Positions 34,454 to 46,512 of a stretch of 64,000 nt of DNA are shown here, in pieces. A program made the position numbers and the translations under genes. The notes beneath the pieces are model-generated. The model did not search any database. It saw only the letters and a program-made list of their open reading frames with translations, and was not told the DNA's origin. The DNA lies in contig CP034984.1 of the NCBI GenBank assembly GCA_004026145.2, forward strand, positions 248,001-312,000. The letters are read 5' to 3'. Each line of letters opens with the position of its first letter. The stretch's first letter is position 1. Source of the DNA: Takifugu bimaculatus (Eukaryota; Chordata; Actinopteri; Tetraodontiformes; Tetraodontidae).

Positions 34454-37400
34454 ATGACGGAGCAGGGAAAGAAGCTGCTTCTGATCGCCGTGGATATTCT
34501 CTGCGTCTTTGTAGGTGAGTGATCCCACTTGGCAACATGGCTGAAAGTGGGTTAACAGGCGGATCCGCGGATCCTGGGGAAAATACTCCCAATAACCGAG
34601 TTGTGCGAACGAGATGAGACGGGATAAACTAATGGGTGAGTGGCGGAGTTGAGATGAGCCGGATTTACACAAGAATGTAAGGAAAGTTGATGTTGGTCTG
34701 AACCGGTACCACGCCTGTTCAAACAGACAGGTGGTGTTGAAATCACCGCTGGCACTGATTTATTTCCTTCATTACAATTTATGAGGTTGCGTATCAGAAC
34801 GATCACCTTTAAAAGCTGATCTGAGATCTGCTGAGTAGAGGAGGTAAAGTCCTCTGTGAGAGTAAACAAAGTGTGCGTGTGTGCGTGTAGGGGTCATTTT
34901 TCCTTTCTTTGACAGATATTTCTCACTCTGAATGAACATTCTTGCTTTCGGTGCATCCTCCCCACCAACCTCTCTCTGTCTGTAAACGTTGGGTCAGGTT
35001 AAAGCGCAAAGATCAGCAAAATAATTTTCTCTCTGACAGTTCAAATCCTGTCTTGGAAATTCAAGCCTGTGTGTGTGTGCGTGTGCGCGCGTGTGTGTGT
35101 GTGTGTTCCTTCTCTGTTTGGAGCTCATCAACAGACCAGCGTGTTGCAACTTGCTCTGCGGCGAATAATGACATTAAAACGATATTTTCCAGCTGTTTTC
35201 GTCACATCTGCTCAGTTGGAGGTTGATTCTGGGCTGATGGGGGATCGGGGGGTTAGTTCTTAAAGGTTAAAGGTGCACTCGGGCATCTTGCATGGTTTCA
35301 GTGTGATTTCATTTCATTGGGCATTGTTGGCATCCCCTCACATTCCACTTCCCCCCCCCCCCCCCCCCCCCCCCAGGCGGCCCACCACAACACAACAATC
35401 CAACACCGGCGGGGCCTTTGAGGGAGGGGTGAGTGTGAGTGCAGGTAGAAATATACAACAGGTGGTGGTCGCTCAGCCATCTTGGCGAAGTTAGAGCAGC
35501 ACAGATCAGACCGAGGCGAGCTTTCTCTGTTCTGTATTTACTTCCAACTTGAAGGTGAATGGAGTCATGAAAGAGCACTCACCCCACCTTTAGCAGCATC
35601 CTTGAGGTGCCCCTGCCCCTACAGCGCCACCTATTGGCTGTTTAGTCTTGCACTTACATGTGACAAGTAAAATGTCAGTGTGGGAGGTAAAAGTGGCCTA
35701 AACGATGAGACGTTTCCAGCGGGACAAACTCGGATGTGGTTCCCAGCACTGGCCGCTAGGGGCGCTAATACAGGAAGTGAGTTTGTGTGAAAGTATATGT
35801 ATAAATACTTAAGAGGGAGGAAGAGAGGAAGTACCTGTAAAGGGTCGTAAAGTGCAGTACTTAAGTAAATGTGATAGATGCAGTTAAAGCACAAACGGCC
35901 AACAGCGTGAAGGTCGGGGGGAGGAGGTGTTCATGTGGAGGACCCCGCTGATGCCTGACGGGAAGGAATGATAATGACAGCTCTGCTGCGGCACCGGAGA
36001 CGTATGTCTGTGTGTGAGCACACCTCATGCCATCGCCCTGCTCGTCCATCTTCACAGTTTGGGGCAAAGGCAAATTCCAGCATTGAGATGCATTTAAATA
36101 CACAAACTAGAGGCTCGGCCGGCGTCGACGCTGCAGGATGAGGAACATTGGGAAATTCTTACATGCTGATTCGAGGTAATTTTCTGATACGGGAGTTTTT
36201 TTTATTATTATTATTATTTCCTGCTTCCTGCTAATAAAACAGCCACAATGAAAGTGCTGTTTCAACTTTTAAAAGAATCGGTTTTAAATCGTTTGTGATG
36301 ATGAAAGCATTATTTCTTTTGGCTGAATAAGTGGAGGCCCATAATGCATTTATCACCTAACTTCCGTGTGTGTGTGTGAGTGAGTGAGTGTGAGTGTGAG
36401 TGTGAGTGAGTGTGTTTGGGTTACATAGTATAGACCAGACTGCTCATTTCACTACCAAAGTGAGGACATTTTGGAGCTTGGGGTCAGCTTGGGGGTTAAA
36501 ACCTGGTTTTGAGGTCGAGCTCAGATCAGGTTGAGGCCTGCAGACTGCGTCACTGAGAGTCCTGACAAAGATGGAAGTCCAGATGTGTGGGCGAGTCATT
36601 CAAAAAGTGAAACCACAGTGGTGTGTGTGTGGGTGTGTGTGGGAGAGCGACAGTAAGTCTAGTTTTGCTTGGGAACACTTCAGGTGTCATAAATACTGAG
36701 AACTGAAAAATACGATTTGCTTTGTCAACAGCTGTTGTCTCCCTTTTTATTTTACCGTTTTGCTCACACACACTCGCAGTGACGCCCTCTGCTGAACAAG
36801 CAGCAAAGAAAAGTGCAACCCGTCGACCTTTGAACCTTTAGAATTCCTGGTGAGCATGAAAACTGGTGAACAGAGCTGGTGTCTCTGTTTTTAAAAGAAC
36901 ATTTCTTTTGTAACAGCTGAAGGCAAAGAAACAGAACACATCAGCTGACTCGTTTCATTCCTACTATCTGTAACATTCTTTTAAAGGTCACTTTGAAATT
37001 GGCCACTTCAACTTGGAAAAAAGGCATCAATTGTCCTGAACCTCCCAGGGAACAAAAACAGCCACAGAGGAAACAACGAGCCTGATACAATAACAGTTGG
37101 TCTCTTCCAAAAATGATAAATATAGACGTTCGACCAGGAAAACAAAGCAGCGGAGAAGCCAAAGTCAACCCAGCGCTGCGCCTTCAAAAGGCAAACATTA
37201 GTTTTCCGAGCAGCTCCGTGTGAATCCCCACATGGCTGCCCAGCTGTGAGGTCAGCGAGCAGACGGACGGCGCCCGCAGACGTCCACCTACCACGTCTCC
37301 GTTTCCCACCAACGCCGCGGCTGCGGGACGGTCACCCCCGGGCCTGGATAACAGGAACGCCTCCCGCGGGGTCAGAGGTCAAAGGGAAGCTGTATCGGTC

Positions 37401-38548
37401 CCGTCCAAAACGCTGCCGTGTTTGTTTTCTCAGAGCAGAAACGGGGCTGCGCTGTTGGCAGAAGAGATTGCGAAAGAGTAAAACAATACTTTGACACAAA
37501 AGGGACGTCCCTCCCGCGGTGGTTTTTAGTTACAGAAGACAAAAATAATCGTTAGCAAACGTGTGTGAAAGAGTTTCTGGGCTGTTCACAGCTGTAAAAG
37601 TTTGAGAGGAGGGAAAAAAACCCAACAGTTAAGTGTAAAATGTCATAGAAGGGCGACGTTTGAGGGAATTTTAGTCCCAGTTGAGGCGCATAAACGGTGC
37701 AAAACGTCTCATCAACCTGGTTTTAAAATGTCAAGGACAGGAAATTATCTACAAAGTACAGTTTGAGAAGGTTCTTTAGTATCCGTCATCGCTAAAATGC
37801 AATTTAGCACTTGAAACCTCTGCTTGCTGAACGAGGAACAAAAACTGTTTTCTGTCATTCCTCCCAGGCTGTCTGGGTGAACGTCCGTGTCCTCCAGCCC
37901 ATAAAAAAGGAACCAACAACATTTAACTACAGCACTAAGCCAACATCAGATCAGATTTCTATCAACATGCTAATTAGCATGACAGTTGCAACAATATAAA
38001 CTAGGTCTGAGCTCGGTTGCAGAAACAGACTCTCGTGAGTGGTTAGCATAAGGCTAGCCGGGAGCTGTTTAGCATCACTTAGCATAAAGAGCATAAAGTA
38101 AATGGCGGTAAAAACCAGTCCAGCTCCATCCCCAGCAGCTGTTTTCACTGGGAGTTCCCTGCTGTCCGTCACTGCTAATGGTGTTGGTGATGTTGAGTTT
38201 GGTTGATTCTTTCGCCCTGCTTGTTGCTATGCTACGCTAGGCTAACATCATCAGGGTAAAGTGGTTTCCAGTATGATGCACCTGATCATAGACCAGATGC
38301 TAATTATCTTTATAGTCGATTATTAATTGTTGAAGAGCTTTAAGGCTCAGTTTTCCGGAGGCCCCGCCCCCCCCCCCCCCCCCAGCCTGATCCTGGGTTT
38401 TCTTGTGGCCATGGGGGATCTTTGGGGGGGTGGGAGCGGCAAACTGGTTCTCCTAGAATAATAGAGAAGATAAACAGCCAGATAGCAGTTCTCCCATGGG
38501 CTCGAGTCCCTGAGGCTGTTCAAACATGTTTGATATGAAGGGGGATTT

Positions 38549-38642
<94 letters not shown>

Positions 38643-40519
38643 AGTCATTGCTCTATCCACCCATTGCTCTGTCCGGGTGGTGTGTATCCACTGGAGACTT
38701 GCACCAAATAGGCCCTCGCTTATCTAAATCCTTTTCTTTGCACGCAGAACAAACTTTCTTTGATGTTGACTTCAAAGCAGCGCTTGTGATCAGCTGATGG
38801 CCTGGAGGTGGCGTGCAAAGTGAAAATTAAGCAAATTGAACAATTAAAATGGCTGGCACAGTCCTCTTGAGCAGTAGAAGAAACCCAGTTTCATGATTTT
38901 AACTGATGGAAAACGGTAAATTTGTGCTAGTCGGCAGAACTCGCTCATCGTCCTCCAGTCTCGCCCCCCCAGCGGCGCTGCCCTCGGCCATCCTGACCCT
39001 GAGGTTCAGCCCCTACCAGAGAGGCATCTACTGCGATGACCAGAGCATCGACTACCCGTACAGGAGGGACACCATCTCCTACGGAACCATGGCCGCTGTC
39101 ACCATCACCTGCTCCATCGTCATCGTGAGTCCCGCCGTCTACGGTTGCACGGTTGACGCGCTGCGCCGCTACCGCTAACCGCCGCCAGTCTGCCCCACAG
39201 ATCACCACGGGGGAGGCCTACCTGGTGCACACCAAGCGCCTGCACTCCAACTCCCAGTTCAACCAGTACCTCTCCGCCCTTTACAAGGTGGTGGGCACCT
39301 TCCTGTTTGGGGCGGCCGTCAGCCAATCGCTGACCGACCTGGCCAAGTTCACCATCGGTCGCCCCAGGCCTAATTTCCTCTCGGTGTGCGCGCCGGTCAG
39401 CTGCAACGGGTACGTGCTGCACATCAACTGCACGGGGAACCCTCGCAACGTGACGGAGTCGAGGTGAGCGGGACGACACTTCACGGTCAGGTCAGAAACC
39501 AGCAGGAATAACCACCGCTGCTTCCTGTCCAGGTTGTCCTTCTACTCGGGCCACTCCTCCTTCGGGATGTACTGCATGCTCTTCCTGTCCGTGAGTGCAC
39601 TTCTTTTATTTATTTAGACTTTCTGAAAACTCTTGTTGACCAAAAACTCCAGTGTGGGACTCAAAGCTTGAGGTCAGAGCGCCAGCAAAACATCATTGTT
39701 GCAGCACAATGAGGGGAAGCGCACGGGTCCAGGTTCCAATCCCAGGCTAGCTCACCGCTAACGCTGAGGTCATACGGTAGCAAGAGTTCTCACCTCAGAG
39801 GAGCAACTTTTAGTTTCTGCCCCTGTAAATATCTCCGGAGGAGCATGTCAGTTAGCATGCTAGCCAGATAGCTTTACCATTTGTTCTAATCCGACCCCTG
39901 AATGCTGGCAGGAAAAACTGCCTTTTAACAGGCAGAAACCTTGAGCGGGACCAGGCTCGTACAGGAGCGAAGAAAAGGGGAGAGATGGAGCGAAAATGAC
40001 AATGAACAGTACACAAACTTTAAGTTGTTTCCTTCCCAACCAGAACAAGTTTAAGCTAACGTGCAAACAAAGCCTCAGCAGCAGTCAGAACCTGTTCCAA
40101 TCCCGTATTTCTGTACCTGCAGCTCTACGTCCAGGCCAGGATGAGGGGCAAATGGACTCGACTGGCCCGACCCACCATCCAGTTCTTCCTGGTGGCCTTT
40201 GCCCTGTATGTGGGGTACTCCCGCGTGTCCGACTTCAAGCACCACTGGAGCGACGTGCTGGTGGGTCTCCTGCAGGGGGCGCTCATCGCCGTGCTCACCG
40301 TGAGTACAACACCGGCGTACACGTTCTACTCGCTCTCACGCATGTAACGACCCCTCGCTGCTTTCAAAGGTCCGACACGTATCCGACTTCTTCAAGCAGC
40401 GCCCCCCGCGGTGCACGCTGGCCGACCCGGAGGAAAACGAACACCTGGAGCGCAAACCGAACCCGCAGCCCCCCGACGCGCAGCACGGGAACCACTATAG
40501 CTACCGCGGCGCCGTATGA
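34454..40519 (+). CDS. plpp2: Phospholipid phosphatase 2 (lipid phosphate phosphohydrolase)
   Basis: Six-pass membrane enzyme of the PAP2 superfamily that removes phosphate from phosphatidic acid, lysophosphatidic acid, ceramide-1-phosphate and sphingosine-1-phosphate, with the active site facing outward or into the lumen. Six exons: 34454-34514, 38973-39124, 39201-39463, 39533-39590, 40123-40299, 40370-40519; 286 residues against 288 in human. All three catalytic motifs are present: C1 KFTIGRPRP (KX6RP), C2 YSGHSS (SGH), and C3 SRVSDFKH (SRX5H) with the active histidine. The loop carries a glycosylation site, NCTG. YQRGIYCDDQSIDYPYRRDT and GTFLFGAAVSQSLTDLAK are family signatures. The first intron is 4.5 kb, the rest short. 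The exon 2 acceptor in the poly-C stretch (38972/38973) is chosen by phase. Confidence 0.96.
35351..35374. repeat. Poly-C tract (about 24 nt) in plpp2 intron 1
   Basis: Uninterrupted C run, seen directly. Its exact length is likely to be unreliable in sequencing. Confidence 0.9.
38552..38641. repeat. (GT)n microsatellite, about 45 units
   Basis: Uninterrupted 90-bp GT repeat in plpp2 intron 1, about 330 bp before exon 2. The longest simple repeat of the window. Confidence 0.97.
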
Positions 40520-40973
40520 GCCGGAGCGGCGCTGGAAGGAGCTGTGACCCGAACAAAGATGATTCCAGATCAGACTGGTTCCTGTCGGTTGTTCCCAAGT
40601 CGGAGTGAGAGTTCTGCAAATGTGATTTTTGACGCGAGTCCGAAAGCGTGCAATGAAAGTTTTATATTTCTCAATTCCTGTGTTTTAGAGTGTAAAGTTG
40701 TTGTTTGATGGGGGGACTTTAATGAGCTAAAGGCTGCTAAAGACATCTTTCCATTTCAACAGCACCAAAGACGTCTTTGTCCTCGGAGGCTGAAGACTTT
40801 TCCACTTTGTTGCTTCATGTACTCAGATAAAAATGTCACTTTTTTCCGCCCACACTGGAGCAAATGATATCGTCTGTGATAGAACAGATGCTTGTGTGCT
40901 AACGGGCTGCTATAACCACCTAAACATGTATAGTCCCCCCCCCCCTTTTATCGTGTTTTCATCTACTGTTCTG

Positions 40974-40979
40974 AATAAA
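40974..40979 (+). terminator. Poly(A) signal of plpp2
   Basis: AATAAA 455 nt after the stop codon, giving a short 3' UTR. The gene is convergent with tle5. Confidence 0.6.
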
Positions 40980-41715
40980 CCGCAGCTTGTAACCATCCAT
41001 CGCCGTATTGGCCACTGTTGGAGGTGCCGCTGATGCGTTTGGGTTTCAAACCCATCCTGAAGGAGAGTTCCTGGTGTTCCTGCTGCGTGCTTCACCGGGC
41101 TGTGGCTGCAAACTGAGCAGAACGCTGAGGCGGGCTTCATGCCCAGACCTGATGTTGTGAAATTCCTCACTGCCAAAGGAATGAAGACGAGTGAAGAGGC
41201 TGCTTTAATTTAAAGGCAGCGCTCACCCAGAGCCCTACCTGCTCCATGGAGTCTGGTGGAGTCAGGAACCATCTTTCATCCCGGGCCGATCCAAGTTCTG
41301 AGCCAGATTTGCATTTTGGCTCTTAAATCAGCAGCTGAGTCAGTGTCTGATCCAGGAGGAGTTTCGTAAAGATGAAGCACAGTCGGTGGACTCGTAATCA
41401 TCATCTGAAAATATTTGAGTCAGGCAGGAAGCGTCACGCCTCTTATTTCCACAGACTTGGACAAATTTAGGAAGGTTTTTCCTCAGCGCACCAGAGCTGA
41501 AGGGATCTTGGTGTCTCGTTCCACAGAAACCTTCATTTTACTTTTATTTCCACCAAAATGACCCGCTAAAACGTTTCGCTCTATCCCAAGCTTTCCCTAA
41601 AGAAGGTACAGAGTAGGAAAAAACCAAACATAACAGGTAAAAGTCTCGGAATGGTTTGGATCCGGCTTTTCCCGCTTCGCCAGCAAAGACAAACGGCCGC
41701 TCTCAAATCACGTCT

Positions 41716-41721
41716 TTTATT
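41716..41721 (-). terminator. Poly(A) signal of tle5
   Basis: AATAAA on the minus strand, about 1.64 kb after the tle5 stop codon. The stretch 41722-43361 shows no other gene and is the probable tle5 3' UTR. Confidence 0.5.
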
Positions 41722-43361
41722 TGTAAGGCACCGGAGAAGCTTCCTTACTGCAAAAAAAGTGGATTTGTTCTCAGCTGTTTACATTTTTTTTTTTTAAAAC
41801 CCAGGCATGTGCTTAAAAACACAAGAAGCACAAAAAAATGAAAATTCCAAACCTAAAGAAACAACTTTAAATGTTAGGGCCTACAGAGACGTGAAAAAAT
41901 AAAAACGGGTGGGGGGGGGGTCAATATTGTGACTCTTCATTGTAGGCTTATGCACACACACGACAGCAAGTCTTCGACAGAACACACACATTAAAAAGCA
42001 GCTTTGGAACATACAAAAAATGCTTTAAAAATATGTATATTGACAAATTCATATGTATACAAATTGGCCCTTCAGCGCAAAAATAAACACACAGATTTGA
42101 GTTTATGGAGAATAACGTCGGCATTCGGGGAGTTAAAGCTAACGGTCCATATGCTGACAGCTAATCCTAATCAAGCTGAAGAAATGCTCAAAATGAAAGA
42201 GGCAAAACTGTTTTAATGGCTGATTCTGCTCCAGTTCCGACACCAAGATGGAGAAGTGGGCGCTGCCGCCCCCTGGTGGACAGAACCGGAACAGCTCGAC
42301 AGCGCACCATTTTCCCGATGCTTCTCTTATGTTTTCAAAGAGACAAAACAAAAAAAAAAAAAAGATTAAATTCTGGGAAACTAAACGACCATTTTAGCAG
42401 ACAAACTGTTTCAGAGCGCCCGACCCATGTAGAACCAAGAAAGAAGAGACCTGAATGGAAGAATAGCAGTTTGGACCATCGTTGGTGATGCAGACGGAGC
42501 TTTAGAGCTCCGGCGTTCTTCACGGAAACTGATTAAAATGAAAAGAAACCACACCGGTGACGTGAGCAAAGCCGAGCCTGGCGCCTGACGCCATCAGAAC
42601 CGTTTCAAACCTCCCTTTCAAACCTGGTTCTGTTCACGGATCGGGGGAGTAAGGGGGTCAGAAAGGTCCTTTGAGGATTAATAAAACAAAAGAAATGAAT
42701 GTTTTCTATGTCAAAAAGTCACATTCAAGCACACAAACATCTTAAACGTCTAATCAGTTTCAGGAAAACCTTCCAACCTCTAAATAAAGTCACGTTCTTC
42801 CCTTAAGGTCTTGTCAGAGGGGTTCGGTTCTGGTCCACACCGGGTCGTGCAGGCAGCAGTGAAGTAGCACAAATGAGCCGCCAGCACTGGTAAACGAGCA
42901 CGAATATGGAGGAGCAGCGGCTGCTCGCCTAAAAGAATCCCAAATATTCTGGACTGAAGCGCACAAACTGACACCAGCCGCCTGGCTTCCACCTAAAGGT
43001 CTTAAAGTCAAATTTCCCTTTAGCCGAACATTTGAATTTTGTTCCGTGTACACGTGTTAAAGGCGGCGCAGCGCTGACGACACAGAGCCGAGGTGACTCC
43101 TCATCAGAAGACATTTAGCCGGGCTAAGCCTAGCAAGCGGCTCACGCTTAAACAAGCAGCTAATTAGAGTCTAGAAGCCTGAACTGAGACTATTGTACTA
43201 AATAATAACGACACGGACGCTCGCCCCTGCACCTCCTGGAGACTCGACCCAACCATCTGAGATCGTTGTTCATCATCCCTGCAGTTTCTCTCCAGCCCTC
43301 CACCGTTACCTCCGTTTGTCCTCCCCCACACCCCCTCAGACTGTCCCCCGTGTCGGCGGCG

Positions 43362-43940
43362 CTAGTCTGACTTGTCCCCATCGTCTCCTCGGGGGGCCCT
43401 CTCCGCGGCCTCCCGGGCCTTGTCCTCCTTCACCCCCTGGGCCTGGCCGTGGGAGTAGTTGGCCAGGATGGAGGAGAGGGAGAGCAGGCCGGAGCTGGAG
43501 GAGACAGCAGGCATGCTGGGAGGGGTGAGGCCCAGGGGCAGCGGGGCGACAGGCAGGGCCAGACCCTGGAGCTGGGACAGGTGCTGCACCTGGAGCTGTT
43601 GCTGCAACGAGTCAAAGCATTGGAGGTCATTTTTCCTGGGTGCCCTAAATGCAGCATGCTAACCTGCTAGCTAACAGGCGGCTAAACAGCACCAGTAGAC
43701 GAGCTGCTCTCGCATTAAATGGACAAAGACAGTTCAGACACAAGCTGCCACAATAACGACCTCACAATGGGAATCACAACGTGCACGCCCACGCGCGCTT
43801 CCATGCTAAAATGCCAAGAGCGTCAGTACGCTGCAGCCTCACCCGTATTATGGAGTTCATCTCAGGCGGCGTGACTTGCTTGGCTCTCTCGATGGCACCC
43901 ATGACTTGCTGCTGGTGCTGGAACAAAGGCAGCGACACGG

Positions 43941-43974
<34 letters not shown>

Positions 43975-44593
43975 GCAACTATGGTGAATAAGAACCAGCC
44001 GCGCTCAGGTCCTAGCAGTGTCGTTACCTCTTGTGACAAGTAGGGAAGCACCTGGGTGCAGATCCCATTCAGCCTCTTCACGATCTCAGCCTGCGGAGAA
44101 GAGAGAGCACAATCAGATGGGCGGAGCAGCGCTGAGCTGAGCAGATGGGGAGCAGAGCAGCAGAAGACGACGGCCCGGCCCGGCCCGCCCGCCCGCCGCC
44201 GTTACCTGTTTGTGCATTTCGATGTTCAGGCCGTAGGACATCTCATAGTACTGCGGGACAAAGGAGAAGGAGGTGAGGCGACGCACTGCTGTAGGCTGCT
44301 GCTCAACCATCAGAACCTACCATGATGTAGTGACGCTGCATCTCCGACTTTTCAGATGCCAGTTTGTCACACTCCAGTTTCAAACTGCCAGAACAGAGAG
44401 GGCGGAGGGGGTAACAGAGGACAAGAAGAGCAGTTAGAGGAGAAAAGAAGAGAAGAGAAGAGCAAAAAAGAGGAGAAGAGCAGGCCGACCTGTGGTACTG
44501 TGCTTGTAGGAACTGGAACTCATCCTTGATGCGATCGCATGAGTCAGAAGTGGTGAACTTGAGAGCTTGACCAGACTGAGAGGACGCCTATCA

Positions 44594-44652
<59 letters not shown>

Positions 44653-45598
44653 AGTGAGACAGGATGGTTAACTTCAGCGTCCAACATCTGTCCCAAAAAA
44701 CTGTCAGCCTGAACTCCATCAGCATCTCACAGGGGGTGTCCGACAGAAGCGTGTTCACACAGGCCAGGAAGAATGAGTTTCCATGGCGACGGTACACCAG
44801 AGGAAGTCTCAGGCTGCGCTCGAGGTCCGGATGCTCACGGGCGACACTTAAAACCATCGGCGCGGCGCTTTAATCCGAGGATTATCTGATGCCCTGAACC
44901 TCATTAGTCTTTAAATAAGTGGCAGTGGGATTATGAGGCTGGAGCGGATGGCGTTGCCAGGGTAACCAGCAGTGCAACATCTGCATCCAAAATACACAAG
45001 GCCAGTCTCATATTTACTGGCAATAAGTGCAGCAATTAACATCTGTCCTGGACTAGAACCAGAAAATCTCATCTGAATGTTTAAAATGTGACCATCCGTG
45101 ACTGAATAAGTCTTTAATCTGTCTGGTTTTCATGTTTTAGACATTTGAAAATAGCTTCTGTTTTCCATTATATCGAGAATTAATGACACTTGTTACGCCT
45201 GGATCCAATTTGTTACATAATTTTAATTCCTAACATCCATCTGGCTCCTTTGGGCTGCAGACAACAAAAGAAAGTCATTTAAGACCAAGCTAAGCACAAC
45301 AATCCACTGGAATTAGCTGTTTTGACCCAAGCTAGCTAGCAGCAGACCCTTCATTACGCGCCTCTTCTTTGTAATTAAGCTCGTATTTAAACCTTTTAAC
45401 CTTCCTTTTGAGGTCTAGACGTTGTAATGCGACGCAGAGAGGTGGTCCAACATCCTAACAGCAGCCCTGGCGAGGTTAACAGCTGGCTGCTGCTAGCTAG
45501 CGTTAGCCTCGCCCCGCACGGTCGATCCACTTTCACCGACACGGGCGACGAGTTCGGCCCGGCCAACTCACCGAGTGCCTGGATTGAGGAAACATCAT
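43362..45598 (-). CDS. tle5: TLE family member 5 (AES, Groucho-related corepressor)
   Basis: Short Groucho/TLE protein that has the N-terminal Q (tetramerisation) and GP domains but no WD40 propeller, and so modulates or opposes full-length TLE corepressors in Wnt, Notch and NF-kB signalling; nuclear. Seven coding exons on the minus strand: 45572-45598, 44490-44575, 44321-44384, 44206-44250, 44028-44090, 43843-43917, 43362-43601, giving 199 residues (human 197). The start MMFPQSRHS, FTTSDSCDRIKDEFQFLQAQ, LKLECDKLASEKSEMQRHY, YYEMSYGLNIEMHKQ and AEIVKRLNGICTQVLPYLSQ are near-invariant. The tail LLSLSSILANY...DDGDKSD and the stop there exclude a full TLE. It neighbours gna11 in the same orientation, as in human. 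Confidence 0.96.
43942..43971. repeat. (CA)n microsatellite in a tle5 intron
   Basis: About fifteen CA units, seen directly, close to the acceptor side of the exon at 43843-43917. Confidence 0.95.
44595..44649. repeat. (CA)n microsatellite in tle5 intron 1
   Basis: About twenty-seven CA units starting about 20 bp from the exon 2 acceptor at 44575/44576. On the transcript it is a long GU run just before the branch-site/acceptor region, where it could influence splicing. Confidence 0.95.
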
Positions 45599-46480
45599 GT
45601 CAACAGTGCGTCTTTGCTCGGTTCCTCCTCTTCGAAGCAGACTACCAGGCCGGCCGGCTAAGCTAACAGGCTCCGTGGATATTGTTAATGAGCTGGAGAC
45701 GCTGCTGCCACTTTGTCATCGTTGGAAACGTGAGCAAGCGTCACGGAAATGTGTCGTCTTCAGCCCGGCCCGAGCCGACGGGAGTCAAGCGCTGCCCGAG
45801 GTTTGTGCTTTTGGGGCGGAATACTAGCGTCGCGGCTCCCCGGAGCAAGCCTGGATGTTGACACATGAGCCCCGGGCTTTCCTCTGCTTTGACAAGAGCA
45901 GCATCATCCGGAAACTGGACGGAGCGGCGGAGGATCGGGCGCCCCGTGTGACGCAGAGCTGAACTGAAGCTCTGGGACGGAGTGGGGGGGGCGGCGGAGC
46001 TCCGGGGCGGGGGTTCAAACCACCACCCGCGGCTGCGTCACTCACCGGGCACCGCTAATTCCTCCATAGGGAGCTGATGCGACGGGAGCGGAGGAGTCGA
46101 CACCCAGGCCTCGGGGGCCGGAGACCGGCCGGGTTTTCTGACCGACCAGGCAGACGCCGTTCACCCGGGGCCACATCGCCCGGGACAACGCTGTTTTCGG
46201 GCCGGGAGGACAGAAAACCCGGCTGGATTTCGAACCCTCGATGGACCGGGATTCGATATCACTAAATATAACCCAGCAATTTTTTTTTTATTTTTAAATT
46301 TAAGATCAGTTCTGCCTGATTTATGTCTAAAGCGAAACCTTACCAATTTAATCACTTTAACCTCTTTTGGAGCAAATAAAACAGACTCAAATAGTCTCCA
46401 GGTACCAGGATGGAGGACGGAGCTGCAGCCTGGTCAGGACGGGAGAAGATGGACCACAGGAACCATTAAAGCCACTGGAC
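45599..46480 (-). promoter_or_regulatory. Probable tle5 5' UTR and CpG-rich promoter
   Basis: GC- and CpG-rich sequence directly upstream of the tle5 start codon, densest at 45730-46230, with no TATA box noticed. The transcription start cannot be fixed from sequence. Confidence 0.5.
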
Positions 46481-46506
46481 ACGCCATGAGCAAGTATAGG
46501 AACAAA

Positions 46507-46512
46507 TTTATT
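46507..46512 (-). terminator. Poly(A) signal of gna11
   Basis: AATAAA on the minus strand near the end of the long non-coding stretch after the gna11 stop codon. Confidence 0.45.

Noticed and set aside
37940..38260. TTAGCATAAGGCTAGC-like words reminiscent of a repetitive element found in fish
   Set aside because: The resemblance is limited to short words and I could not find terminal repeats or a target duplication.
38552..38797. Open frames with Cys-Val repeats
   Set aside because: Translation of the GT microsatellite.
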